Source: Streptomyces sp. NBC_01478 (GTDB lineage Bacteria; Actinomycetota; Actinomycetes; Streptomycetales; Streptomycetaceae). From it: 64,000 nucleotides of DNA. The position numbers and the translations under genes were made by a program. Positions 57,153 to 64,000 of the stretch are shown here, piece after piece; positions within the stretch are counted from its first letter, which is position 1, and every line of letters begins with the position of its first letter. The stretch spans positions 3,391,501 to 3,455,500 of the forward strand of contig NZ_CP109444.1 in the NCBI RefSeq assembly GCF_036227225.1. Reading direction: 5' to 3'. The notes below the pieces were generated by a model, which was given only the letters and a program-made list of their open reading frames with translations, ran no database searches and had not been told where the DNA came from.

Positions 57153-58418
57153 TCACACCGACTCTGGCCGCAAGCGCGCCGCGTCCTCCGGCCTCGGACC
57201 ATCCGGGGTTCCGCCTACCAACGCGCTGCCGCCTCGCCATTTCTTCCAGCCGAGGTTCCAGTCGCCGTAGCCGTTGCCGAAGGGTTCCATGTCGTCGCCG
57301 TTGGAGTTGACGACCTTGACGACATCGCCCTGGTGGATGGTGTCGAAGAACCACTCGGCGTTGCCGGTGCTCATGCCGGTGCAGCCGTGGCTGACGTTCT
57401 CGGAGCCCTGGGAGCCCACGGACCAGGGGGCGGCGTGGACGTACTCGCCGCTCCAGGTGACCCGGGTCGCGTAGTAGACGGGGAGGTCGTACGAGTCCGA
57501 GGAGCCCTCGGAGATGCCGACGGTGGTACCGCGCATCCGTACGAAGTACTCCTTGCCCAGTACGACCTTGACGCCGTTTCGGGTCTCGAAGCCGGGCTTG
57601 CCGGTGGTGACGGGGATCTCGTTGATCTCCTCGCCGTTCTTGTAGACCGTCATCTCGTGGGACGCGGCGTCCGTCACGGCGACGATCTTGTCGCCGGTGG
57701 TGAGCTTGAGCCCCTTCGAGGCGCCGCCCCGGAGGCGGTCGCTGATCTTCACGCCGTCGAGGTCGCTGCGCACCCGGACGGTGGCGTGGGCGGGCCAGTA
57801 CTCCTTGGGGCGGTAGTGGAGTTCCTTGTCGTCCACCCAGTGCCAGGCGCCCTCCACGGCGGGCACGGAGTCCACTCTGAGGGCGCGTTCCACGATGGCC
57901 CGCTGCGCCTTGTCCTTGACGGGCATGTTCAGTTCGGCGGTGACCGGCTGACCCACGCCGTACGTGCCCGTGTCCGGACCGAACTTGACGGTCAGGCTCT
58001 TCTTGGCGGTCGGCTTGGTGGTGTCGAAGGTGAGGACCTTGCGGCCGGGGGCGCCGTCCTCGTCCTCCGTGCTCACCCGGACCGTGTAGCGGGCGTTGGC
58101 GGCCAGCGGGGAGGTGCTGTGCCAGCGGGTGCCGTCGGCGGCGAGTTCGCCCGTGACGTAGCGTCCCGTGGCGTCCATGGCCGTGACGTCCGTGATCCGT
58201 CCGTCGTCACCGTCGACGGTGACGACCAGAGGCTTGTCGGGGTCGGCCTTCTTGCCGTTGCCGGACGGGCCGTTGAAGGAGATCTGCCCCGCCGCGTCGT
58301 ACGGCTCGGCCGACAGCGGGTTGCCGCCGCCGGACCCGCAGGCGGTGAAGCCCGCGCCGAGCGAGATCACCAGCAGGGTGCAGCCGACGACGGTGCGGGT
58401 GCGCGGTGTGTGGCTCAT
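57153..58418 (-). CDS. Lipoprotein L,D-transpeptidase
   Basis: 421 residues. Lipoprotein signal with the lipidated Cys in GAGFTACGSG. Two Ig-like domains (about 45-255) precede the YkuD domain, whose catalytic motif is HAAPWSVGSQG followed by SHGCTGMS (His and Cys). The layout matches LdtMt2-like enzymes that form 3-3 cross-links in peptidoglycan. A C-terminal tail rich in Trp/Gly follows. It sits between ctaE and ctaF. Confidence 0.93.
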   Translation of the reverse strand: MSHTPRTRTVVGCTLLVISLGAGFTACGSGGGNPLSAEPYDAAGQISFNGPSGNGKKADPDKPLVVTVDGDDGRITDVTAMDATGRYVTGELAADGTRWHSTSPLAANARYTVRVSTEDEDGAPGRKVLTFDTTKPTAKKSLTVKFGPDTGTYGVGQPVTAELNMPVKDKAQRAIVERALRVDSVPAVEGAWHWVDDKELHYRPKEYWPAHATVRVRSDLDGVKISDRLRGGASKGLKLTTGDKIVAVTDAASHEMTVYKNGEEINEIPVTTGKPGFETRNGVKVVLGKEYFVRMRGTTVGISEGSSDSYDLPVYYATRVTWSGEYVHAAPWSVGSQGSENVSHGCTGMSTGNAEWFFDTIHQGDVVKVVNSNGDDMEPFGNGYGDWNLGWKKWRGGSALVGGTPDGPRPEDAARLRPESV

Positions 58419-58493
58419 GAGTCGAGGCTATGAAGGTTCGTCAACGGCGGCGCGGTGGGTGACTCGGAAGAGGGACCCGCGTTACGGCAAAAG

Positions 58494-58533
58494 CACGAGC
58501 CCGGACCCTCCTGACGGAGTGTCCGGGCTCGTG
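58494..58533 (-). terminator. Terminator of the ctaCDF operon
   Basis: 13-bp perfect outer stem CACGAGCCCGGAC/GTCCGGGCTCGTG with an inner CTC/GAG pair. On the minus strand it is 16 bases past the ctaF stop and is followed by CTTTTGC. Confidence 0.82.
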
Positions 58534-58548
58534 AGCGCTCAGCGCGTG

Positions 58549-58947
58549 CTACTGGGTGCGGCTCTCACCGCGGTAGTACTCGAAGACCCAGCCCCACAGG
58601 CCGATCATGATGACCGGCGCGGAGAAGTACAGCAGCCACCAGCCGATCGCGATCGACAGGAAGGCCAGCGCGCCACCGATGCCGAGCGTGAGCGGCTGCC
58701 AACTGTGCGGGCTGAAGAAGCCCACCTCGCCGGCCTCGTCCGCGACGTCGGCTTCCTTGTTGTCCTGTGCGAGGGTGTCGATCCGCCGGGCGGTGAAGCC
58801 CAGGTAGAAGCCGACCATGATGCACAGGCCGAAGGCCATGAAGAGGGCCGTGGTACCGGCCGCCTCCTTGGACCAGACGCCGTAGACGACCGCCATGACC
58901 AGCACGAAGACGGCCAGCCACATGAACATCCTGCCCTGGACCTTCAC
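58549..58947 (-). CDS. ctaF: Cytochrome c oxidase subunit IV
   Basis: 132 residues with a GTG start. Four membrane helices ([19 protein letters not shown] first), the actinobacterial subunit IV that packs against CtaD. Its GTG overlaps the ctaD stop. Last gene of ctaC-ctaD-ctaF and followed by a clear terminator. Confidence 0.92.
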   Translation of the reverse strand: MKVQGRMFMWLAVFVLVMAVVYGVWSKEAAGTTALFMAFGLCIMVGFYLGFTARRIDTLAQDNKEADVADEAGEVGFFSPHSWQPLTLGIGGALAFLSIAIGWWLLYFSAPVIMIGLWGWVFEYYRGESRTQ

Positions 58948-60680
58948 TTGCCCGCCTCCTTGCCGCCGGCGAGGGCCTTGTCAGCGTGGTGCGCGTTCTC
59001 GAGCTGGTCGAGCGCGGCGATCTCCGGGTGGTGCAGGTCGAACGCCGGGGATTCGCTGCGGATGCGCGGGAGAGTGAGGAAGTTGTGCCGCGGGGGCGGG
59101 CACGAGGTCGCCCACTCCAGCGAACGGCCGTAGCCCCACGGGTCGTCGACCTCGACCTTCTTGCCGTACTTGGCCGTCTTCCACACGTTGTAGAGGAACG
59201 GCAGGATCGACAGGCCGAGCAGGAAGGAGCTGATCGTCGAGACCGTGTTCAGGGCGGTGAAGCCGTCCTGCGCCAGGTAGTCGGCGTAGCGACGGGGCAT
59301 GCCCTCGGCACCCAGCCAGTGCTGGACCAGGAAGGTGCCGTGGAAGCCGATGAACAGCGTCCAGAAGGTGATCTTGCCGAGGCGCTCGTCGAGCATCTTG
59401 CCGGTCATCTTCGGCCACCAGAAGTGGAAGCCGGAGAACATCGCGAAGACGACCGTGCCGAAGACCACGTAGTGGAAGTGGGCGACGACGAAGTACGAGT
59501 CCGAGACGTGGAAGTCCATCGGCGGCGAGGCCAGGATGACACCGGTCAGACCACCGAAGGTGAAGGTGATCAGGAAGCCGGTGGCCCAGAGCATCGGGGT
59601 CTCGAAGGACAGGGACCCCTTCCACATCGTTCCGATCCAGTTGAAGAACTTCACGCCTGTTGGCACGGCGATGAGGAACGTCATGAAGGAGAAGAACGGG
59701 AGCAAGACTCCGCCGGTGACGTACATGTGGTGGGCCCACACGGTCACGGAGAGACCCGCGATGGAGATGGTCGCGGCGATCAGGCCCATGTAGCCGAACA
59801 TCGGCTTGCGGGAGAAGACCGGGATGACCTCGGAGATGATGCCGAAGAACGGCAGGGCGATGATGTACACCTCTGGATGGCCGAAGAACCAGAAGAGGTG
59901 TTGCCACAGCAATGCCCCGCCGTTGGCCGAGTCGAAGACATGTGCCCCGAATTTCCGATCCGCCTCCAGCGCGAACAGCGCGGCGGCGAGGACCGGGAAG
60001 GCCAGCAGAACGAGGACGGCGGTCAGCAGCACGTTCCACACGAAGATCGGCATGCGGAACATCGTCATGCCCGGTGCGCGCATGCAGATGATCGTGGTGA
60101 TGAAGTTGACCGCGCCGAGGATCGTGCCGAAGCCGGAGAAGGCCAGACCCATGATCCACATGTCGGCGCCGATGCCCGGCGAGCGGACCGCGTCCGACAG
60201 CGGGCTGTACGCGAACCAGCCGAAGTCGGCCGCGCCCTGCGGGGTGAGGAAGCCGCCCACCGCGATCGTCGAGCCGAACAGGTAGAGCCAGTAGGCGAAC
60301 ATGTTCAGCCGCGGGAACGCCACGTCGGGCGCGCCGATCTGCAGCGGCATGATCCAGTTCGTGAAACCGGCGAACAGCGGCGTCGCGAACATCAGCAGCA
60401 TGATCGTGCCGTGCATCGTGAACGCCTGGTTGAACTGCTCGTTCGACATGATCTGCAGACCCGGCCGGGCGAGCTCGGCACGCATCAGCAGCGCCATGAC
60501 GCCGCCGATCAGGAAGAACGCGAACGACGTGACCAGATACAGCGTGCCGATCGTCTTGTGGTCGGTGGTGGTGAGCCACTTGATCACGACGTTACCGGGT
60601 TGCTTGCGCCTTACCGGCAGCTCGTCCGCGTAGTGGGACTCTGCCGCCGCGGCACCCTGAGGTTCGTTGAGGATGCTCAC
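58944..60680 (-). CDS. ctaD: Cytochrome c oxidase subunit I
   Basis: 578 residues, GTG start at 60680. Heme-copper oxidase core: [14 protein letters not shown] with the heme a His, [15 protein letters not shown] (Cu_B His and cross-linked Tyr), [10 protein letters not shown] (two Cu_B His), and [10 protein letters not shown] (heme a3 and heme a His). It reduces O2 to water and pumps protons. It overlaps ctaC and ctaF by four bases each. Confidence 0.97.
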   Translation of the reverse strand: MSILNEPQGAAAAESHYADELPVRRKQPGNVVIKWLTTTDHKTIGTLYLVTSFAFFLIGGVMALLMRAELARPGLQIMSNEQFNQAFTMHGTIMLLMFATPLFAGFTNWIMPLQIGAPDVAFPRLNMFAYWLYLFGSTIAVGGFLTPQGAADFGWFAYSPLSDAVRSPGIGADMWIMGLAFSGFGTILGAVNFITTIICMRAPGMTMFRMPIFVWNVLLTAVLVLLAFPVLAAALFALEADRKFGAHVFDSANGGALLWQHLFWFFGHPEVYIIALPFFGIISEVIPVFSRKPMFGYMGLIAATISIAGLSVTVWAHHMYVTGGVLLPFFSFMTFLIAVPTGVKFFNWIGTMWKGSLSFETPMLWATGFLITFTFGGLTGVILASPPMDFHVSDSYFVVAHFHYVVFGTVVFAMFSGFHFWWPKMTGKMLDERLGKITFWTLFIGFHGTFLVQHWLGAEGMPRRYADYLAQDGFTALNTVSTISSFLLGLSILPFLYNVWKTAKYGKKVEVDDPWGYGRSLEWATSCPPPRHNFLTLPRIRSESPAFDLHHPEIAALDQLENAHHADKALAGGKEAGK

Positions 60681-61636
60681 AGGTTGTTCGTCTCCCGGTT
60701 CTTCTCGTGGCTCGTCTGCGCGATGCCAGCGGGGATGTAACCGGTCTGCCCCTTCTTGGCAAGGTCCTTGAGGTGCTGCTGGTAGCGCTCCGGCGAGACG
60801 ACCTTCACGTTGAACAGCATCCGGGAGTGGTCGACGCCGCAGAGCTCGGCGCACTTGCCGAGGTAGGTGCCCTCCTTGTTGGGAGTCACCTGGAAGGCGT
60901 TGGTGTGGCCCGGGACGACGTCCATCTTCATCAGGAACGGCACCACCCAGAAGTCGTGGATGACGTCACGTGAGGTGAGGACGAAGCGGACCGTCTCGCC
61001 CTTGGGGAGCCAGAGGGTCGGACCCGGGTTGCCGGTCTGCGGGTTCTTCGAGGCGGGCGTACCGACGTCGTAGACACCGCCGGCGTTCGCCGGGAATTCC
61101 TTCTTGAACCGGTCCGGGATGGCGGCCAGGTTCTTGTCGGTCGTCGCGTCACCACTGACACCGTCGACGTTCTCGATGTAGTTGAAGCCCCAGCTCCACT
61201 GGAAGCCCACGACGTTGACCGTCACATCGGGCTTCTTGTCGAGGCTCAGGAGCTTCGTCTCATCGCGAGCCGTGAAGTAGAACAGCACCGAGACGATGAT
61301 GAGCGGGACCACCGTGTACAGCGCCTCGATGGGCATGTTGTACCGGGTCTGCGGGGGGATCTCGACCTTGGTGCGGCTGCGCCTGTGGAACATGACGCTC
61401 CACATGATCAGGGCCCACACCAGGACGCCGACCGCGAGCGCGGCAGCCCAGGATCCCTGCCACAGGGAGAGGATCCGCGGACCCTCTTCCGTGGTCGGGG
61501 TGGGGAAACCAAGGCGAGGGAAGTCCTTGGATGTGCAACCGGTCGCGGTCGCCAGGACCAGGCCCGCAGTCATTGCCTGCAGCAGCTTCCGCCGCATCGG
61601 GCGCCGCGGCGAGCGGTCGGAGCCGTTGGGACTCAC
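60677..61636 (-). CDS. ctaC: Cytochrome c oxidase subunit II
   Basis: 319 residues from GTG 61636, with GGAAGG six bases upstream; in-frame starts further up lack one. Lipoprotein-like signal ([13 protein letters not shown]), two membrane helices, then the Cu_A cupredoxin domain with [20 protein letters not shown] and [12 protein letters not shown] holding the Cys, His and Met ligands. An insertion before the Cu_A domain (about residues 150-200) is typical of actinobacteria. It takes electrons from QcrC. Confidence 0.96.
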   Translation of the reverse strand: MSPNGSDRSPRRPMRRKLLQAMTAGLVLATATGCTSKDFPRLGFPTPTTEEGPRILSLWQGSWAAALAVGVLVWALIMWSVMFHRRSRTKVEIPPQTRYNMPIEALYTVVPLIIVSVLFYFTARDETKLLSLDKKPDVTVNVVGFQWSWGFNYIENVDGVSGDATTDKNLAAIPDRFKKEFPANAGGVYDVGTPASKNPQTGNPGPTLWLPKGETVRFVLTSRDVIHDFWVVPFLMKMDVVPGHTNAFQVTPNKEGTYLGKCAELCGVDHSRMLFNVKVVSPERYQQHLKDLAKKGQTGYIPAGIAQTSHEKNRETNNL

Positions 61637-61922
61637 GTAGCGCCTTCCCGAGAGTCTCGCCCGCGCGGATTGGCTGCGGCCTGCCTTCACGCGGGTCGGT
61701 CGCCGCCCTGCGTCGGGCAGGGGTTTGGATGTTTATGCGGACCAAACCCTAGCCGACGCCCTCCGGGGGTTCGCGGGGAGGGTGGCATACGCGCCGCCCG
61801 TTACTCCTTGCGCCTAATAGCTCGGGGGTTCAGGTGATTTGGGCGGGTGCGGGTGCGTTGTGGTTGCTCGCGCAGTTCCCCGCGCCCCTGAGGAAAGGCA
61901 CCGTACGTTTTAACGTTGGCGT
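61637..61922. other. Upstream region of ctaC with a short dispersed repeat
   Basis: No gene. It must hold the divergent promoters of ctaC and the desulfurase. A short copy of the dispersed repeat (GGTTGCTCGCGCAGTTCCCCGCGCCCCT) lies at about 61856-61893. Confidence 0.55.
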
Positions 61923-63296
61923 GTGTCCTACTTTGATGCCGCATCCTCCGCTCCGCTCCATCCCGTCGCCCGGCAGGCGCTGTTGGCGTCCCTGGACGAA
62001 GGGTGGGCGGACCCCGCCAGGTTGTACAGGGAGGGGCGTAAGGCGCGCCTGCTGCTGGACGCCGCTCGTGAAGCTGCTGCCGAAGCCGTCGGGTGCCGAC
62101 CCGACGAATTGGTGTTCACGGGCTCCGGAACTCGAGCCGTGCACAGCGGTATCGCGGGAGCGCTGGCGGGGCGGCGGCGCGTCGGGCGTCACCTGATCGT
62201 GTCAGCGGTTGAACACTCTTCCGTGCTCCATTCGGCCGAGGCGCTGGTCGCGGAGGGCGGTTCGTCCACCGAGGTGCCCGTGGACCGTACGGGGGCGGTG
62301 AGCGTGGCGGCGTACGCGGATTCCCTCCGGTCGGACACCGCGCTGGCCTGCCTCCAGTCGGCCAACCACGAGGTGGGGACCGTGCAGCCGGTCGCCGAGG
62401 TGGCCGAGGCGTGCCGGGCGGTCGGGGTGCCGTTGCTGGTCGACGCGGCGCAGTCGCTGGGGTGGGGGCCGGTCGAGGGCGCCTGGTCGCTGCTCACGGC
62501 CAGCGCGCACAAGTGGGGCGGCCCGGCCGGGGTCGGGCTGCTGGTGGTGCGGAAGGGCGTGCGCTTCGCGGCTCAACAGCCCGCCGACGAAAGGGAGTTG
62601 GGCAGGTCCCCCGGCTTCGAGAACATCCCCGCCGTCGTGGCCGCGGCCGCCTCGCTCCGCGCGGTGCGTGCGGAAGCGGCCCAGGAGGCGGTACGGCTAC
62701 GGGAACTGACGGAGCGGATCCGGACGCGGGTGCCGCGGCTGGTGCCGGGGGTGGATGTGGTCGGCGATCCGGTGCGCCGGCTGCCCGGGATCGTCACCTT
62801 CTCCTGTCTCTATGTCGATGGAGAGACCCTCCTGCACGAACTGGACCGCGCCGGTTTCTCCGTCTCCTCCGGCTCCTCCTGCACGAGCAGCACACTGACG
62901 CCCAGCCATGTGCTGAAGGCGATGGGCGTGCTGAGTGAGGGGAATGTGCGGGTGTCGTTGCCGCGGGGAGCGGTGGAGGAGGACGTCGAGCGTTTTCTCG
63001 CCGTGCTGCCGGGGGCGGTGGCGGGGGCGCGGGAGAAGTTGGGGGCGGAGGTGCCGATGACGGTCGTGGAAAAGGAGGACGACTCCCTCGTCGTGGACGC
63101 CCTCGGCAAGCGCTGCCCGATCCCGGTGATCGAGCTCGCCAAGGTCATCGGCGATGTCCCGATCGGCGGCACGATCCGGGTCCTGTCGGATGACGAGGCC
63201 GCGCGGCTGGACATCCCGGCGTGGTGCGAGATGCGGGGCCAGGAGTACGTGGGCGAGGAGGAGGGCCCGGCGTACGTGGTACGCCGGGCAAGTTGA
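61923..63296 (+). CDS. Cysteine desulfurase fused to a TusA domain
   Basis: 457 residues with a GTG start. The N-terminal ~375 residues are a NifS/IscS-like desulfurase: YFDAASSAPLHP, AVEHSSVLHS, LVDAAQSLGWGP, PLP Lys in TASAHKWGGPAG and the sulfur-accepting Cys in SVSSGSSCTSST. The C-terminal ~80 residues are a TusA/SirA sulfur carrier with VDALGKRCPIPVIELAK, whose first Cys of CPxP receives the persulfide. The fusion would hand sulfur internally from Cys to the TusA site for tRNA thiolation or cofactor sulfur. Confidence 0.92.
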   Translation: MSYFDAASSAPLHPVARQALLASLDEGWADPARLYREGRKARLLLDAAREAAAEAVGCRPDELVFTGSGTRAVHSGIAGALAGRRRVGRHLIVSAVEHSSVLHSAEALVAEGGSSTEVPVDRTGAVSVAAYADSLRSDTALACLQSANHEVGTVQPVAEVAEACRAVGVPLLVDAAQSLGWGPVEGAWSLLTASAHKWGGPAGVGLLVVRKGVRFAAQQPADERELGRSPGFENIPAVVAAAASLRAVRAEAAQEAVRLRELTERIRTRVPRLVPGVDVVGDPVRRLPGIVTFSCLYVDGETLLHELDRAGFSVSSGSSCTSSTLTPSHVLKAMGVLSEGNVRVSLPRGAVEEDVERFLAVLPGAVAGAREKLGAEVPMTVVEKEDDSLVVDALGKRCPIPVIELAKVIGDVPIGGTIRVLSDDEAARLDIPAWCEMRGQEYVGEEEGPAYVVRRAS

Positions 63297-63300
63297 GCGC

Positions 63301-63370
63301 CCCCTTCAGGGGCGCGGGGCTGTGTCGATATGCGGCTACCGCCGCGTGTGCGCGACCAGCCCCCACGCGC
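63301..63370. repeat. Dispersed intergenic repeat, long form (inverted)
   Basis: Its complement reads GGTCGCGC...ACACGCGGCGGTAGCCGCATATCGACACAGCCCCGCGCCCCTGAAGGGG in broken blocks, matching the element at 57085. It fills the gap between the convergent desulfurase and kinase genes. Confidence 0.72.
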
Positions 63371-63384
63371 CCGCGGACGACCAA

Positions 63385-64000
63385 TCAGCCCAGGTAACCC
63401 CGGACCTCACCAGCCGCATCATGCCCGTAAGCCTTGGTGAACCGGTCCAGGAAGTGCACCCGCCGCAACTGGTACTCCTGCGTCCCCACAGTCTCGATGA
63501 CCAGCGTCGCGAGCATGCAGCCGACCTGCGCCGCCCGCTCAAGGGAAACCCCCCACGCCAGCGCCGAGAGGAACCCCGCCCGGAACGCGTCGCCGACACC
63601 CGTGGGATCGGCCTTGCGCTCCTCCTCCGCGCAGCCGACCTCGATCGGGTCCGCGCCGACCCGCTCGATGCGGACACCGCGCGAGCCGAGCGTGGTGACG
63701 CGGTGGCCGACCCTGGACAGGATCTCCTCGTCGCTCCAGCCGGTCTTGGACTCGATGAGGCCCTTCTCGTACTCGTTCGAGAAGAGGTACGCCGAACCGT
63801 CCAGCAGGATGCGGATGTCGTCGCCCTCCATGCGGGCGATCTGCTGGGAGAAGTCCGCGGCGAAGGGGATGGAACGGGTCCGGCACTCCTCCGTGTGGCG
63901 GAGCATCGCCTCGGGGTCGTCGGCGCCGATCAGGACCAGGTCGAGGCCGCCCACGCGGTCGGCGACGGTCTTCAGCTCGATCTGGCGGGCCTCGCTCATG
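63385..64000 (-). CDS. PfkB-family carbohydrate/nucleoside kinase (partial)
   Basis: The window holds the C-terminal 205 residues; the N-terminus lies beyond 64000. PfkB hallmarks: LDLVLIGADDPEAMLRH, FSNEYEKGLIESKTGW, TTLGSRGVRIER and the ATP/catalytic motif DPTGVGDAFRAGFLSALAWG with the catalytic Asp. This matches the actinobacterial adenosine/ribokinase-like protein that, in my memory, follows ctaC in Streptomyces. Met at 63999 is probably internal, because the family has about 115 residues before this point. Substrate not resolved. Confidence 0.87.
   Translation of the reverse strand, partial: MSEARQIELKTVADRVGGLDLVLIGADDPEAMLRHTEECRTRSIPFAADFSQQIARMEGDDIRILLDGSAYLFSNEYEKGLIESKTGWSDEEILSRVGHRVTTLGSRGVRIERVGADPIEVGCAEEERKADPTGVGDAFRAGFLSALAWGVSLERAAQVGCMLATLVIETVGTQEYQLRRVHFLDRFTKAYGHDAAGEVRGYLG

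Overview
This window is high-GC actinobacterial DNA and almost certainly comes from a Streptomyces chromosome core. Evidence: dense GC-rich genes with many GTG/TTG starts, an actinobacterial cytochrome bcc-aa3 respiratory supercomplex (qcrCAB, ctaE, ctaFDC), a PASTA-domain Ser/Thr kinase, a PimB'-like mannosyltransferase, a trp attenuator with a three-Trp leader peptide, a DmdR/DtxR-type iron box, and a gene order matching, from memory, the S. coelicolor region around SCO2100-SCO2158. I see no tRNA, rRNA, CRISPR array, prophage, transposase or origin. The species cannot be named from the sequence alone.

Layout. 0-5.2 kb: a HEPN-like protein; a degenerate ABC ATPase coupled to a YhgE/Pip-type membrane protein with a TetR regulator and a probable TetR operator; a DUF4126 membrane protein. 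5.2-17.6 kb: a CrtI-like oxidoreductase, a membrane protein with a Tyr/Gln/Gly-rich tail, metF, thiE, an Rv2175c-like DNA-binding protein, a ferredoxin-reductase-like flavoprotein, a TPP riboswitch driving thiO-thiS-thiG, the PASTA kinase (PknL/PknB type), endonuclease IV and a sulfite-oxidase-like protein. 17.7-23.3 kb: bacterioferritin and its ferredoxin with an iron box; class II DAHP synthase (aroH) divergent from a trpL leader, attenuator and fused trpEG; a phosphofructokinase with PPi-type residues. 23.3-33.9 kb: the MacR/MacS-like two-component system, an acyltransferase, an esterase, glucokinase, DUF5304 and ArsA-like proteins, a 1-kb non-coding block of degenerate 39-43 bp tandem repeats, a SRPBCC protein and a metallophosphoesterase.

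34-49.4 kb: long-chain acyl-CoA ligase, a Tat-exported cholesterol oxidase, PimB'-like and GT87 glycosyltransferases, a MATE exporter/PadR pair sharing a perfect 18-bp-arm palindrome, a lipoprotein metallopeptidase, two NlpC/P60 cell-wall hydrolases, a NYN RNase-like protein, a rhomboid protease and a stand-alone Lrp ligand-binding domain. 49.4-64 kb: a class V PLP enzyme behind a SAM-IV riboswitch, trpD, the qcr/cta respiratory genes interrupted by a receiver-only protein and an L,D-transpeptidase, a cysteine desulfurase-TusA fusion, and a PfkB-type kinase cut by the window edge.

How it works together: most genes are housekeeping (thiamine, folate/methionine, tryptophan, glycolysis, iron storage, terminal respiration, envelope building and remodelling). 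Control is unusually readable: two metabolite riboswitches, a translational attenuator, an iron box, TetR and PadR operators, and several strong terminators. The least explained elements are the 0.9-kb minisatellite, two P-loop ATPases with Arg in place of the invariant Lys, the low-complexity tail protein, a palindrome across the ctaE start codon, and a family of dispersed intergenic repeats in long and short forms.
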